Source of the DNA: Parvibaculum sp049671045
Lineage (GTDB): Bacteria > Pseudomonadota > Alphaproteobacteria > Parvibaculales > Parvibaculaceae
Assembly (NCBI RefSeq): GCF_049671045.1
Contig: NZ_JBATUH010000079.1
Coordinates: 1-17,290, forward strand
Reading direction: 5' to 3'
Length of the DNA stretch: 17,290 bases
In this document: positions 6,704 to 13,175 of the stretch, piece by piece
Layout: every line of letters starts with the position of its first letter
Position numbering within the stretch: the stretch's first letter is position 1
Notes under the pieces: generated by a model
What the model was told of the DNA's origin: nothing
Seen by the model: only the letters and a program-made list of their open reading frames with translations
The model's database searches: none
Made by a program: the position numbers and the translations under genes

Positions 6704-7858
6704 TCAGGCGCCGTTGAGCCCCGCGACCTCGACGACCGTATCGGTGAAAAATCCGTTGAAGGCGGTCTGCATTCCGATCGAATAGGCGCCCATGCGGCGG
6801 AACTCGATCCAGTCGCCCTCCCCGATGCCGTCCGGCAATTCGAACTGAACCTTGAAGACGTCGAGACTGTCGCAGGTGGGGCCGAAGATGCGGAAGGTCC
6901 GCGTCGCGCCCGAAACCGGCCCGCACTTCCCATTGGCCAGCCGGAGCGCCCGCAGCGGCGGCTTCTGGCCGCCAAGCTGGATTTCCGCCAGGCAGCCATA
7001 AACGCCGTCATTGATGTAGAGGTCGCCATCCTTGCGGAGCTGAACCTGCGCGAGCACCGAGCAGCCATCGGCGCTGAGCGCACGTCCGGGCTCGGCGTAG
7101 AGCGGCATGGAAAGCCCCAATTCGTCCCTCGCCCGGATGATGACGTCGAAGAACGCCGTCATGGGCGGCACGGGCGAGCCATATTCCACGGGGAAGCCGC
7201 CGCCGATATCGAGATACTCGATCGGCACGCCTGCCTGGCGGATGATCTCCGCCGCGTCGATCATGGCAAGCCTGTAGGCGTCCGGATCGGGACACTGGCT
7301 GCCGACATGGAAGGCGACCGCCGTGCGCGCGCCGCGCCGGTTTGCCTCCCCAAGCAGCGCCACCGCATCACCAGACCGCGCGCCGAATTTCGAGGAGAGA
7401 TCATAGACCGCCCGACCATGCTCCGTGGCGATCCGCACCTCGACAATGATGTCCGTGCCCGCGACGTCGCAGAGCTTGTCGAGTTCGGCCATGTGATCGA
7501 CGACATAATCCTCGAGCCCATAGACATCGGACGCGGATTCGAGCGCGCCCCTGCTCTTCACCGGATGGTTGAAATAGCAGTGCGCATCGGCAAAGAGTTC
7601 GTTGATCTTCGCGATCTCAGGCAGCGAGGCCGTATCGAAATGCCGGATGCCCGCCTCGTAAAGCGCGCGCAGCACATGCGGGTCCGGATTGCATTTGACG
7701 GCATAGAGCACCGTGCCCGGAAAACCCGAAAGGAAGGCGCGCGCGCGATCCTTGAGAATCTCCGGAAAGACCATGAACACCGGATAGGAAGGGTTCAGCC
7801 GCTCGATCACCTCGGCGACGGAAGAGAAGCGGGCTTCTTTGACCACAAGCTTCACCAT
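6704..7858 (-). CDS. Ornithine/lysine decarboxylase, PLP fold type III
   Basis: Predicted PLP decarboxylase making putrescine from ornithine, possibly also cadaverine from lysine, in polyamine synthesis. It has 384 residues, with the alanine-racemase-like barrel followed by a beta domain. The PLP lysine is Lys55 in YAVKCNPDP. Other family motifs are AFHVGSQ at 182-188, the phosphate-binding LDIGGGFPVEY from 216, YAEPGRAL near 254-261, GPTCDSLD at 326-333 with catalytic Cys329 and Asp330, and the C-terminal YSIGMQTAFNGF. These point to the eukaryotic-like ODC branch rather than diaminopimelate or arginine decarboxylases. Start: ATG at 7858; a GTG at 7867 would add three residues and neither has a strong ribosome site. 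Whether ornithine or lysine is preferred cannot be read from the sequence. Confidence 0.9.
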   Translation of the reverse strand: MVKLVVKEARFSSVAEVIERLNPSYPVFMVFPEILKDRARAFLSGFPGTVLYAVKCNPDPHVLRALYEAGIRHFDTASLPEIAKINELFADAHCYFNHPVKSRGALESASDVYGLEDYVVDHMAELDKLCDVAGTDIIVEVRIATEHGRAVYDLSSKFGARSGDAVALLGEANRRGARTAVAFHVGSQCPDPDAYRLAMIDAAEIIRQAGVPIEYLDIGGGFPVEYGSPVPPMTAFFDVIIRARDELGLSMPLYAEPGRALSADGCSVLAQVQLRKDGDLYINDGVYGCLAEIQLGGQKPPLRALRLANGKCGPVSGATRTFRIFGPTCDSLDVFKVQFELPDGIGEGDWIEFRRMGAYSIGMQTAFNGFFTDTVVEVAGLNGA

Positions 7859-7909
7859 GCTAGACACGACGTCGCTGCAACGCTCCGTCGGATTTCATCC
7901 ATAGTCTGA

Positions 7910-8269
7910 CAGTGCGGCAGGGCATCGGGCAAGTTCATCGGCGAGGGCAGCCTGCCGCTCTACGATGCCCTCGGCCTAGAAGGCCAGCTCGGCCTTGCGG
8001 CACTCGCGGGCAAGACGGAAACGAGCGCCACGTCGGGCTAGGTCTGCGGCGATTGCAGCAACACAAGCCAGGCGTCGCTCAATGCCGACGGCAGGCTCGG
8101 CCTCGGCTGGAACGTTGTCGGGAATACGAAGCTCGTTCTCGGCTATCAGTTCCAGTACTGGTCGGCGGTCAATGTCGCCATCACGGATAACAGCTACTTC
8201 GGCATGAATGTCGGCAAGTCCGACTATCTCATCCACGGACCTTCCCTCACTCTGGCGGCAAACTTCTGA
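7910..8269 (+). pseudogene. Remnant of an outer-membrane beta-barrel protein (Legionella OMP/Lpg1974-like)
   Basis: The frame from 7910 to the TGA at 8267-8269 reads as the last part of an outer-membrane barrel: GKFIGEGSLPLYDALGLEGQ, then after an in-frame TAG at 8039-8041, SLNADGRLGLGWNVVG, TKLVLGYQFQYWSAVN and finally SDYLIHGPSLTLAANF. Alternating hydrophobic strands, aromatic girdle residues and a C-terminal Phe are the outer-membrane assembly signature. The LGYQFQYW and LIHGPxL segments resemble the Lpg1974/Legionella_OMP porin family. There is no start codon, signal peptide or N-terminal half. The open frame begins only 51 bases from the divergent decarboxylase start, so the 5' part was deleted. 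I read it as a dead gene fragment. Confidence 0.75.
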
Positions 8270-8297
8270 GAAGATCCGCTCCCTGAAAGCGAAGAAA

Positions 8298-8330
8298 GAC
8301 CCGGGCGTGGAGACGCGCCCGGGTTTGCTT
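8298..8330. terminator. Strong intrinsic terminator, probably bidirectional
   Basis: ACCCGGGCG (8299-8307) pairs perfectly with CGCCCGGGT (8316-8324) around an 8-base loop. The + strand continues TTTGCTTTACTT; the minus strand continues TCTTTCTTC. It lies between the convergent ends of the beta-barrel remnant (+) and the dehydrogenase (-), whose stop codon begins at 8332, so it can serve both. Confidence 0.8.
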
Positions 8331-9208
8331 TACTTCGAGGCGCCTCGCTGCAAGCGTGCGATGAGGCTCGACGTGTCCCAGCGTCCGCCACCCATGGCCT
8401 GCACCTCGGAATAGAACTGATCCACCAGCGCCGTCACCGGCAGATGCGCGCCATTCGTCCTCGCCTCGTCGAGGCAGATGCCGAGATCCTTCCGCATCCA
8501 GTCGACGGCGAAGCCATGATCGAACGCGCCCTCGATCATGGTCTTGTAGCGATTTTCCATCTGCCAGGATTGCGCCGCGCCCTTCGAAATCACGTCGATG
8601 ACGGCCGCCGGATCGAGGCCGGCCTTCTTCGCGAATTCCAGCCCCTCGGCCAGCGCCTGCACCAGCCCGGCGATGCAGATCTGGTTGACCATCTTGGTGA
8701 GCTGGCCCGAGCCCGCAGGCCCCATCAGCCGCACGGCGCGGGCATAGACGCCGATCACCGGCTCCGCCACGCGATAGGCCGCCTCCTCGCCGCCCGCCAT
8801 CACCGTGAGAATGCCCTTCTCCGCCCCTGCCTGCCCGCCGGAAACGGGCGCATCGACGAAGCCGAGCCCGCGCTCCCGCGCCGCCGCGTCGAGCTCCCGC
8901 GCGAGAGAGGCGGAGGCCGTGGTGTGGTCGACGAAGACGGTGCTGCGTTCCATGCTGGCGAAAGCGCCGCCCGAGCCGAGCGTCACCTCGCGCACATCGG
9001 CATCGTTCCCGACACAGGCGAAGACGATCTCCGCGCCCTGCGCCGCGTCGCCCGGCGTCGGCGCCGAGCGCCCGCCATATTCGCGGACCCACGCCTCGGC
9101 CTTTGCCGATGTGCGGTTATAGACGGTGACCTCATGCCCCGCCTTTTTGAGATGCCCGGCCATCGGATAGCCCATGACACCGAGCCCGAGAAACGCCACT
9201 CTCGCCAT
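8330..9208 (-). CDS. 3-hydroxyisobutyrate dehydrogenase-type beta-hydroxyacid dehydrogenase
   Basis: An NAD(P)-dependent enzyme of the beta-hydroxyacid dehydrogenase family, 292 residues. It has a Rossmann GLGVMG at 8-13, the substrate-binding DAPVSGG at 119-125, the catalytic Lys172 in GQLTKMVNQ, and a helical C-terminal domain. 3-hydroxyisobutyrate dehydrogenase would follow the hydrolase encoded at 2785-3825 in valine breakdown, which favours this role. The coenzyme loop after the second strand reads YNRTSAK (30-36). An Arg at that place usually binds the 2'-phosphate of NADP, as in tartronate semialdehyde or glyoxylate/succinic-semialdehyde reductases, which are the main alternatives. The ATG at 9208 has a GGCGAGGCGG stretch upstream. 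The family is certain; the substrate is moderately likely. Confidence 0.82.
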   Translation of the reverse strand: MARVAFLGLGVMGYPMAGHLKKAGHEVTVYNRTSAKAEAWVREYGGRSAPTPGDAAQGAEIVFACVGNDADVREVTLGSGGAFASMERSTVFVDHTTASASLARELDAAARERGLGFVDAPVSGGQAGAEKGILTVMAGGEEAAYRVAEPVIGVYARAVRLMGPAGSGQLTKMVNQICIAGLVQALAEGLEFAKKAGLDPAAVIDVISKGAAQSWQMENRYKTMIEGAFDHGFAVDWMRKDLGICLDEARTNGAHLPVTALVDQFYSEVQAMGGGRWDTSSLIARLQRGASK

Positions 9209-9279
9209 CGCCGCCTCGCCTGTCCCTGAATTGCTGTGGAGATGATTTTCTAGCAGGGTGGCGCCAGCGTGTAAAATCG

Positions 9280-9295
9280 GCGGAAGTCGCTCCGC
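9280..9295 (-). terminator. Weak possible terminator after the exb operon
   Basis: GCGGA (9280-9284) and TCCGC (9291-9295) form a 5-bp stem with a 6-base loop. On the minus strand it is followed by CGATTTTAC, a short T-run. It starts just beyond the stop of the tonB-like gene at 9303. The stem is short, so this is tentative. Confidence 0.3.
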
Positions 9296-9302
9296 AGTCT
9301 GA

Positions 9303-10157
9303 TTATTTGACGTTGCCCTCGCCCGCGATGCGGCCCGTCTTGCAGAGCTGGGAGGATTCGAGGTCGCAGCGCGCGTAATAGAGCCGCACGGTCGGGCCGT
9401 CGACCGTGATGTTGTAGCAGTCCTTGGTGCCGTAATTGATGATGCTCGACTGGTGGCACCAGCGATTGCCCTCGATCCACCAGCGCCCCGTGCCGGTGGC
9501 GCTCCTCGTCGATGAATATTGCGAGTGATAGGTCTGGTAGAAATAGCGCGTGAGGGTGACTTCCGATGTGCCGTCGGGGTTGAGGGCGATCACGGTGTTG
9601 ATGAGCCTGTTGCCGCCTTCGACGTCGATACGGCCCATTTCGAGATGAAAAGTGCGCCCGCCCATCCGCGAGGTGATCTCGCCGCCCGAGAGCAAGGTCC
9701 CCTTGCGGTTGAGGATGGTTTCCTCCGCATCGCCGCCCGCGCCCTGACCCTGCCCGCCGGGAAGGCCGCCGCCGGCCGCGCCCGCCTCTTCCGCGCTCGT
9801 CTCGGGCTGCACCTCGGGCTCCGCCGCGAGCGGCTTCGGTGCCTCGCCCTGTTTCTTGCGGACCACTGTTTCGGGCTTCGGTTCGGGCTTGGGCTTCGGC
9901 TTTTCGACGCGCTTCGGGCGCGGCGTGGGCTTCGCATGGCCCGACACGGGCGCGGCGAAACGATCATGCCCGCTGCCCGCCGCGAGGCGGAACGTCACCG
10001 CGTCGCCGCCGCCCGGCCCCGGACCACCGAAAATGCCGCCGCTGACCAGGCCAAAAAGGAAGAGCGCGAGATGGATCGCGATCGAAACCGCGATGAAGAG
10101 CCACAGCCGCGGCGTCCGCACCGCCGGCGCATCGAAGGAGGTGCTGTCGAGGGCCAT
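9303..10157 (-). CDS. TonB-like energy-transducer protein with atypical four-cysteine C-terminal domain
   Basis: Last gene of an exbB-exbD-exbD' operon, 284 residues. Residues 18-43 form one membrane helix in an N-in orientation. It contains Ser25 and His29 with the same four-residue spacing as Ser16 and His20 of E. coli TonB, the contacts to ExbB/ExbD. Residues about 72-125 are a Pro/Lys/Glu-rich linker (repeated KPKPKPEPKPE), followed by a Gly-rich hinge at 126-143. The C-terminal domain (about 150-284) is not recognisable as TonB. It is predicted beta-rich, with GTGRWWIEGNRWC near 222-234 and cysteines 234, 247, 264 and 272, possibly two disulfides. The GxWxxxGxRxC pattern recalls lipocalin-like secreted domains. 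GTG at 10163 overlaps the preceding stop and is the alternative start. The partner in the outer membrane is unknown. Confidence 0.8.
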   Translation of the reverse strand: MALDSTSFDAPAVRTPRLWLFIAVSIAIHLALFLFGLVSGGIFGGPGPGGGDAVTFRLAAGSGHDRFAAPVSGHAKPTPRPKRVEKPKPKPEPKPETVVRKKQGEAPKPLAAEPEVQPETSAEEAGAAGGGLPGGQGQGAGGDAEETILNRKGTLLSGGEITSRMGGRTFHLEMGRIDVEGGNRLINTVIALNPDGTSEVTLTRYFYQTYHSQYSSTRSATGTGRWWIEGNRWCHQSSIINYGTKDCYNITVDGPTVRLYYARCDLESSQLCKTGRIAGEGNVK

Positions 10158-10159
10158 GC

Positions 10160-10564
10160 TCACCGCGCGCGCTCCGTGAGAATGGTGACTTCCTTCACAT
10201 TCGCGATCCGCAATGCCTCCATGAGCGTGAGCAGCGCATCGGCGGGCGCCGCCTCATCGACCTTCACGGCGACGCGGTCCGTTCCCGCGTCCCTGATGAA
10301 ATCCCTGACCATGAAGCCCGCCGCTTCCGGCGCGACGAAGGTCTTGCCGAGCCACATGAAGCCGTCCTGCTCCATATAGATCATGGCGGGCTGGCGCTTG
10401 TTCTTGTCGTCGAGCGTGCCCACGGGCAGGTTCACCTTGACCGTTTCGGAAGGCCCCATCGTGCCTGCGAGCAGAAAGAAGATCAGCAGCAAGAAGACGA
10501 CATTGATGAGCGGCACGATGGATTCGTAAGGCCGGCGCGGCAGCGGTTCATCGAACTCGATCAT
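10160..10564 (-). CDS. ExbD/TolR-family protein, second copy, lacking the transmembrane Asp
   Basis: A 134-residue biopolymer-transport protein with a short cytoplasmic tail, one membrane helix at about 16-36 (SIVPLINVVFLLLIFFLLAG), and a periplasmic domain ending VKEVTILTERAR. In ExbD and TolR the helix carries an essential Asp in the FIDV/LIDV motif (Asp25 in E. coli ExbD), which carries protons. Here the same position is Asn21, codon AAT at 10502-10504 on the complement. The first copy keeps Asp. Its ATG overlaps the stop of the first copy as ATGA, so translational coupling is likely. Its own TGA overlaps a GTG of the tonB-like gene. It may form a heterodimer with the first copy in the ExbB channel; that is inference. 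Confidence 0.88.
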   Translation of the reverse strand: MIEFDEPLPRRPYESIVPLINVVFLLLIFFLLAGTMGPSETVKVNLPVGTLDDKNKRQPAMIYMEQDGFMWLGKTFVAPEAAGFMVRDFIRDAGTDRVAVKVDEAAPADALLTLMEALRIANVKEVTILTERAR

Positions 10565-10968
10565 GGCGTGAAATTCTCCACACGCGCGGTGCCGACATCC
10601 TTCGCCCCGGCGAGCCGCGCCGCTTCGATGGCGCTGACGAGCGCCTGCGTGCGCGCGCCGCGCTGCGCGAGGATCGAAACCGTCATGTCGTTCCGCCCGC
10701 CAATGGCGCTCCTGACAGCCTCATTGAGCCCTGCCGGCGCGACTGGTTTTTCCGCGACCCTGATCCTGCCATCGGCATAGAGCCAGATCTCGACGACATT
10801 CGCATCGAGCGGCGCGGCGCCGCTGCTCTGCGCGGGCGTCGAGACGGTGAGCGTCTGCGTTTGCAGGAACGTCACCGACAGCATGAAGAAAATCAGGAGC
10901 TGAAAGACGACGTCGATCAACGGTGTGAGGCTGAAAACGCGCCGTCGCCTGATGGGCTCGTCGAACAT
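10561..10968 (-). CDS. exbD: ExbD/TolR-family biopolymer transport protein, first copy
   Basis: A 135-residue proton-channel subunit of an ExbB-ExbD inner-membrane motor that drives a TonB-like protein. It has a basic cytoplasmic tail (PIRRRRVF), one membrane helix at about 13-33 (SLTPLIDVVFQLLIFFMLSV) with the essential Asp19 (codon at 10912-10914, complement), and a periplasmic domain with ARLAGAKDVGTARVENF at the end. The start ATG at 10968 has GGAAGGGG upstream, 21 bases after the exbB stop. The stop overlaps the start of the second exbD copy. I prefer ExbD over TolR because no tolA, tolB or pal is nearby and the operon ends in a TonB-like anchor. Confidence 0.88.
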   Translation of the reverse strand: MFDEPIRRRRVFSLTPLIDVVFQLLIFFMLSVTFLQTQTLTVSTPAQSSGAAPLDANVVEIWLYADGRIRVAEKPVAPAGLNEAVRSAIGGRNDMTVSILAQRGARTQALVSAIEAARLAGAKDVGTARVENFTP

Positions 10969-10989
10969 GAACGCTCGCCCCTTCCGGCG

Positions 10990-11748
10990 CTACTCGGCGG
11001 CTTTCGAGCGCACGCCGCTCTGGCGCGCATGAAGTCCCGCGATCACGCGCGCGGACGCATCGCGCATGACGAGACGCACCTGATCGACCCGCCCCTCGAA
11101 GAGGTTGAGCGCGGTCACGGCGGGAAGCGCGACGACGAGGCCAACCGCCGTCGTCAGAAGCGCCGTCCAGATGCCGCCGGAAAGCTGAGCCGGATCGACA
11201 TTGCTGCCGCCAAGTTCGAGCTTCTGGAAGGCCTGGATCATGCCGATCACGGTGCCGAGCAGGCCGAGCAGCGGCGAGATGTTGCCGATGACCTCGAGCC
11301 AGCGGAAGTAGCTTTGCAGCGCGCCGAGTTCGACCGCGCCGACGCGCTGGATCTCGGCGGCGACGTCCTCGTCGCGCAAATCGCCGCGCACCTTGGCGCG
11401 AATGCCCGCCGCCATGGCGCGCGCGACCGGCGTGCGATGCTTGCCGAGCACCTTGAGCGCGCCTTCCGGGTCGCCCGCCTCGATGCGCTCGACGGCGGGC
11501 TCGATGAAGCTGCGCCTCGAAAGGCCGGCGCTCCAGTATTGAAAGACCTTGAGCAGAATGATCGCCGCCGAAATGACCGAAAGGACCAGCAGCAGGGCGA
11601 CGATGGGGCCGCCCTTGTCGATCAGGGGCCCGAGCGCATACCAGGGCTCCGCCGCGCCCGCTGCCGCAGCCTGCGCGATCGCATCGCCCGCCGTCTGCGC
11701 CGCGCCGGCCGCATTGGCCACGGCCTGAGCCGCCGAATCTTCTGCCAT
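10990..11748 (-). CDS. exbB: MotA/TolQ/ExbB proton-channel family protein
   Basis: Pentameric inner-membrane channel subunit that converts proton flow into motion of the ExbD/TonB-like partners. It has 252 residues. An Ala-rich N-terminal region (1-33), common in alphaproteobacterial ExbB, precedes three membrane helices at about 47-69, 152-175 and 190-215. Conserved motifs are ISPLLGLLGTVIGMI, with Thr166 matching Thr148 of E. coli ExbB, and GGIWTALLTTAVGLVVALPA, with Thr199/Thr200 matching Thr181. The cytoplasmic loop holds ERIEAGDPEGAL and the Pro/Arg segment before RAMAAGIRA. I chose the ATG at 11748 because GGGGAG lies 9 bases upstream; an in-frame ATG at 11778 lacks a good site. It is first in a four-gene operon. 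Confidence 0.88.
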   Translation of the reverse strand: MAEDSAAQAVANAAGAAQTAGDAIAQAAAAGAAEPWYALGPLIDKGGPIVALLLVLSVISAAIILLKVFQYWSAGLSRRSFIEPAVERIEAGDPEGALKVLGKHRTPVARAMAAGIRAKVRGDLRDEDVAAEIQRVGAVELGALQSYFRWLEVIGNISPLLGLLGTVIGMIQAFQKLELGGSNVDPAQLSGGIWTALLTTAVGLVVALPAVTALNLFEGRVDQVRLVMRDASARVIAGLHARQSGVRSKAAE

Positions 11749-11936
11749 CTCCCGTTTCTCCCCGAATGGCGTATACATTCCCGGCCGATGCGAATTTCAA
11801 TGACCGCCGGGCGCCTTTTTAGTAAATCTTAGTTACGAAATCATCCGGGCTGGCAGGCGTCAAGTCGGCATTCGCGGCCAAATTTGAAGGAATGACACAT
11901 CGTGTCGCCGCGTGTGCGTCGTCTGAGGGGGATCAC
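11749..11936. promoter_or_regulatory. Divergent intergenic region, exb operon / marR-type gene
   Basis: 188 bases separate the divergent exbB (-) and marR-type (+) starts. An AT-rich patch around 11812-11840 is the most likely promoter zone. It contains GTAA (11822-11825) and TTAC (11833-11836) as short inverted arms. The ribosome sites GGGGAG (exbB) and GAGGGGGA (marR-type) are clear. I see no Fur, Irr or RirA box that I could name. Control of the exb operon by the divergent regulator is plausible but only inferred. Confidence 0.4.
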
Positions 11937-12461
11937 ATGGCGAAGGCGAAACAGGCAGGTGCCGCAAAGACTGTCGAACGCGAAGCGCCCGACGAACGCT
12001 TCGCGCCGCAATATTTCCTGAACCTCATCACCGAAGTCGGCACGCTTCTGGCCACCGTCTATGACCGGCGCAGCGGCCTCACCCGCAACCAGACGCGCAT
12101 CATCACCGCGCTTCTCCAGCATGACGGGCGCACGCAGACCGAGCTTGCGAACGAGCTTCAGATACACAAGGTCTCGATCGGGATTTATGTGAGCGAGCTT
12201 GAAGCGCTTGGGCTCGTCGAGCGGCGGTCGCATCCGCGCGACAAGCGCGCCAAATGCATCTATTTGACCGAACTCCTCCACGCCCACAAGCATCGCGGCA
12301 TGGCGCATTACGCGGACATTCACAACGCCTCGATCGACGGCATCCGCGAGGCCGACTATCTGGCGATGCTGGAATGTCTGACGCTGATGCGCGCCAACCT
12401 GCTATCGGTCGAGGAAAAGGACCGTCTGACGGCGGCCGCCGGACAGGCCGGGCCGGTTTAG
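11937..12461 (+). CDS. MarR-family transcriptional regulator
   Basis: A 174-residue winged-helix protein. The N-terminal helix (YFLNLITEVGTLLATVYDRR) forms the dimer region. The HTH is GRTQTELANELQIHKVSIGIYVSELEALGLV, and the wing is ERRSHPRDKRAKCIYLTE, a typical MarR DxRxxxxxLT-type segment. The ATG at 11937 has GAGGGGGATC directly upstream; an in-frame upstream ATG at 11892 has no ribosome site. It diverges from the exbB operon and converges on the flavin reductase gene, with the two coding ends overlapping by three to four bases. MarR genes often control a divergent neighbour, so the exb operon is the first candidate target. Ligand unknown. Confidence 0.88.
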   Translation: MAKAKQAGAAKTVEREAPDERFAPQYFLNLITEVGTLLATVYDRRSGLTRNQTRIITALLQHDGRTQTELANELQIHKVSIGIYVSELEALGLVERRSHPRDKRAKCIYLTELLHAHKHRGMAHYADIHNASIDGIREADYLAMLECLTLMRANLLSVEEKDRLTAAAGQAGPV

Positions 12462-12949
12462 GGATTGCCCTCGGCAAGCCCCCGGTAGCTGCCGCGATGA
12501 TAGAGAAGCGGCCGTCCGTCCTCGGAATATTCGAAGTGGAGCACGCGGCCGATCATGATGATGTGATCGCCCGCCTCATGCCGCGCCTCGACCTCGCATT
12601 CGAAATGGGCGAGTGCGTCCTCGAGCGCCGGGCAGCCATTGCTGGCGCCGGCCCGCAGGGGCAGGCCCGCAAGGCTGTGGTCGCCCTGCCGCGCCAACCG
12701 GGAGGACAGGTCCCGATGGTCCTCGCGCAGAATATTGATCGTGAAAGCCTTGGCCGCATTGAAGACCGGCAGCGTGTCCGACTTCTTGTCCAGGCTCCAG
12801 AGCACGAGCGGCGGTTCGAGCGAGACCGACGCGAACGAGTTGATCGTGACCCCGATTGGCTCCTTGCCCTCGACCTGCGTGGTGACGACGGCCACGCCGG
12901 TGGTGAAACAGCCAAGGGCGTTACGAAATTTACGGGTGTCGTGGGTCAT
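12458..12949 (-). CDS. Flavin reductase family protein (HpaC-like FMN-binding split barrel)
   Basis: A 163-residue FMN/FAD-dependent reductase of the type that supplies reduced flavin to two-component monooxygenases. Features are the N-terminal FRNALGCFTTGVAVVTT, the flavin-binding PIGVTINSFASVSLEPPLVL, NILREDHRDLSSRLA, and the C-terminal GDHIIMIGRV followed by PLLYHRGSYRGL. These are the standard blocks of the family. I chose the ATG at 12949; the open frame extends upstream to 13195, but that part is Cys/Arg-rich and reads like non-coding sequence. No monooxygenase partner is in the window, so the oxygenase it serves is unknown. It converges on the marR-type gene with overlapping stop codons (TAA at 12458-12460, TAG at 12459-12461). 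Confidence 0.87.
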   Translation of the reverse strand: MTHDTRKFRNALGCFTTGVAVVTTQVEGKEPIGVTINSFASVSLEPPLVLWSLDKKSDTLPVFNAAKAFTINILREDHRDLSSRLARQGDHSLAGLPLRAGASNGCPALEDALAHFECEVEARHEAGDHIIMIGRVLHFEYSEDGRPLLYHRGSYRGLAEGNP

Positions 12950-13043
12950 GATGGATTTGCCGCTCCCTCTCAGCAGGCACCGCGGGGAGCGGCACTCGAT
13001 TCCGTTTAAGCAAAGGGCCGGACGCGCGCAACCTGCGAGCCGC

Positions 13044-13071
13044 GCAAATCCTGTGTTTTTTGTGCAAATCC
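13044..13071. repeat. Two 8-bp direct repeats upstream of motA
   Basis: GCAAATCC occurs at 13044-13051 and again at 13064-13071, exactly 20 bases apart, about two helical turns, with a T-rich stretch between. It lies in the 226-base gap between the flavin reductase start and motA. The spacing would put two protein sites on one face of DNA. Chance is possible for 8-mers. Confidence 0.35.
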
Positions 13072-13077
13072 GACATG

Positions 13078-13093
13078 TTAAACCGCCTGTTAA
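13078..13093. promoter_or_regulatory. CtrA-like half-site pair upstream of motA (imperfect)
   Basis: TTAA at 13078-13081 and TTAA at 13090-13093 flank 8 bases. The known CtrA box of alphaproteobacteria is TTAA-N7-TTAA, so the spacing is one base too long. It lies 83 bases upstream of the motA ATG. Many alphaproteobacterial motility genes are under CtrA control, which makes the site worth listing at low confidence. Confidence 0.25.
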
Positions 13094-13175
13094 GAGGCGT
13101 CCGACCAGAATGGCCCCCACGGGATGGCCTGCGCTCCCGCATGTGGGGATTTCTGGAAGAAAGTAACGGACGCAA

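Noticed and set aside
8038..8190. Small plus-strand frames in the barrel remnant region as independent genes
   Set aside because: They are out of frame with the recognisable barrel sequence or have no ribosome site and no motifs.
9303..11748. Reading the operon as tolQ-tolR-tolA of the Tol-Pal system
   Set aside because: There is no tolB, pal or ybgF neighbour, there are two ExbD/TolR copies, and the last protein lacks the long TolA helix region.
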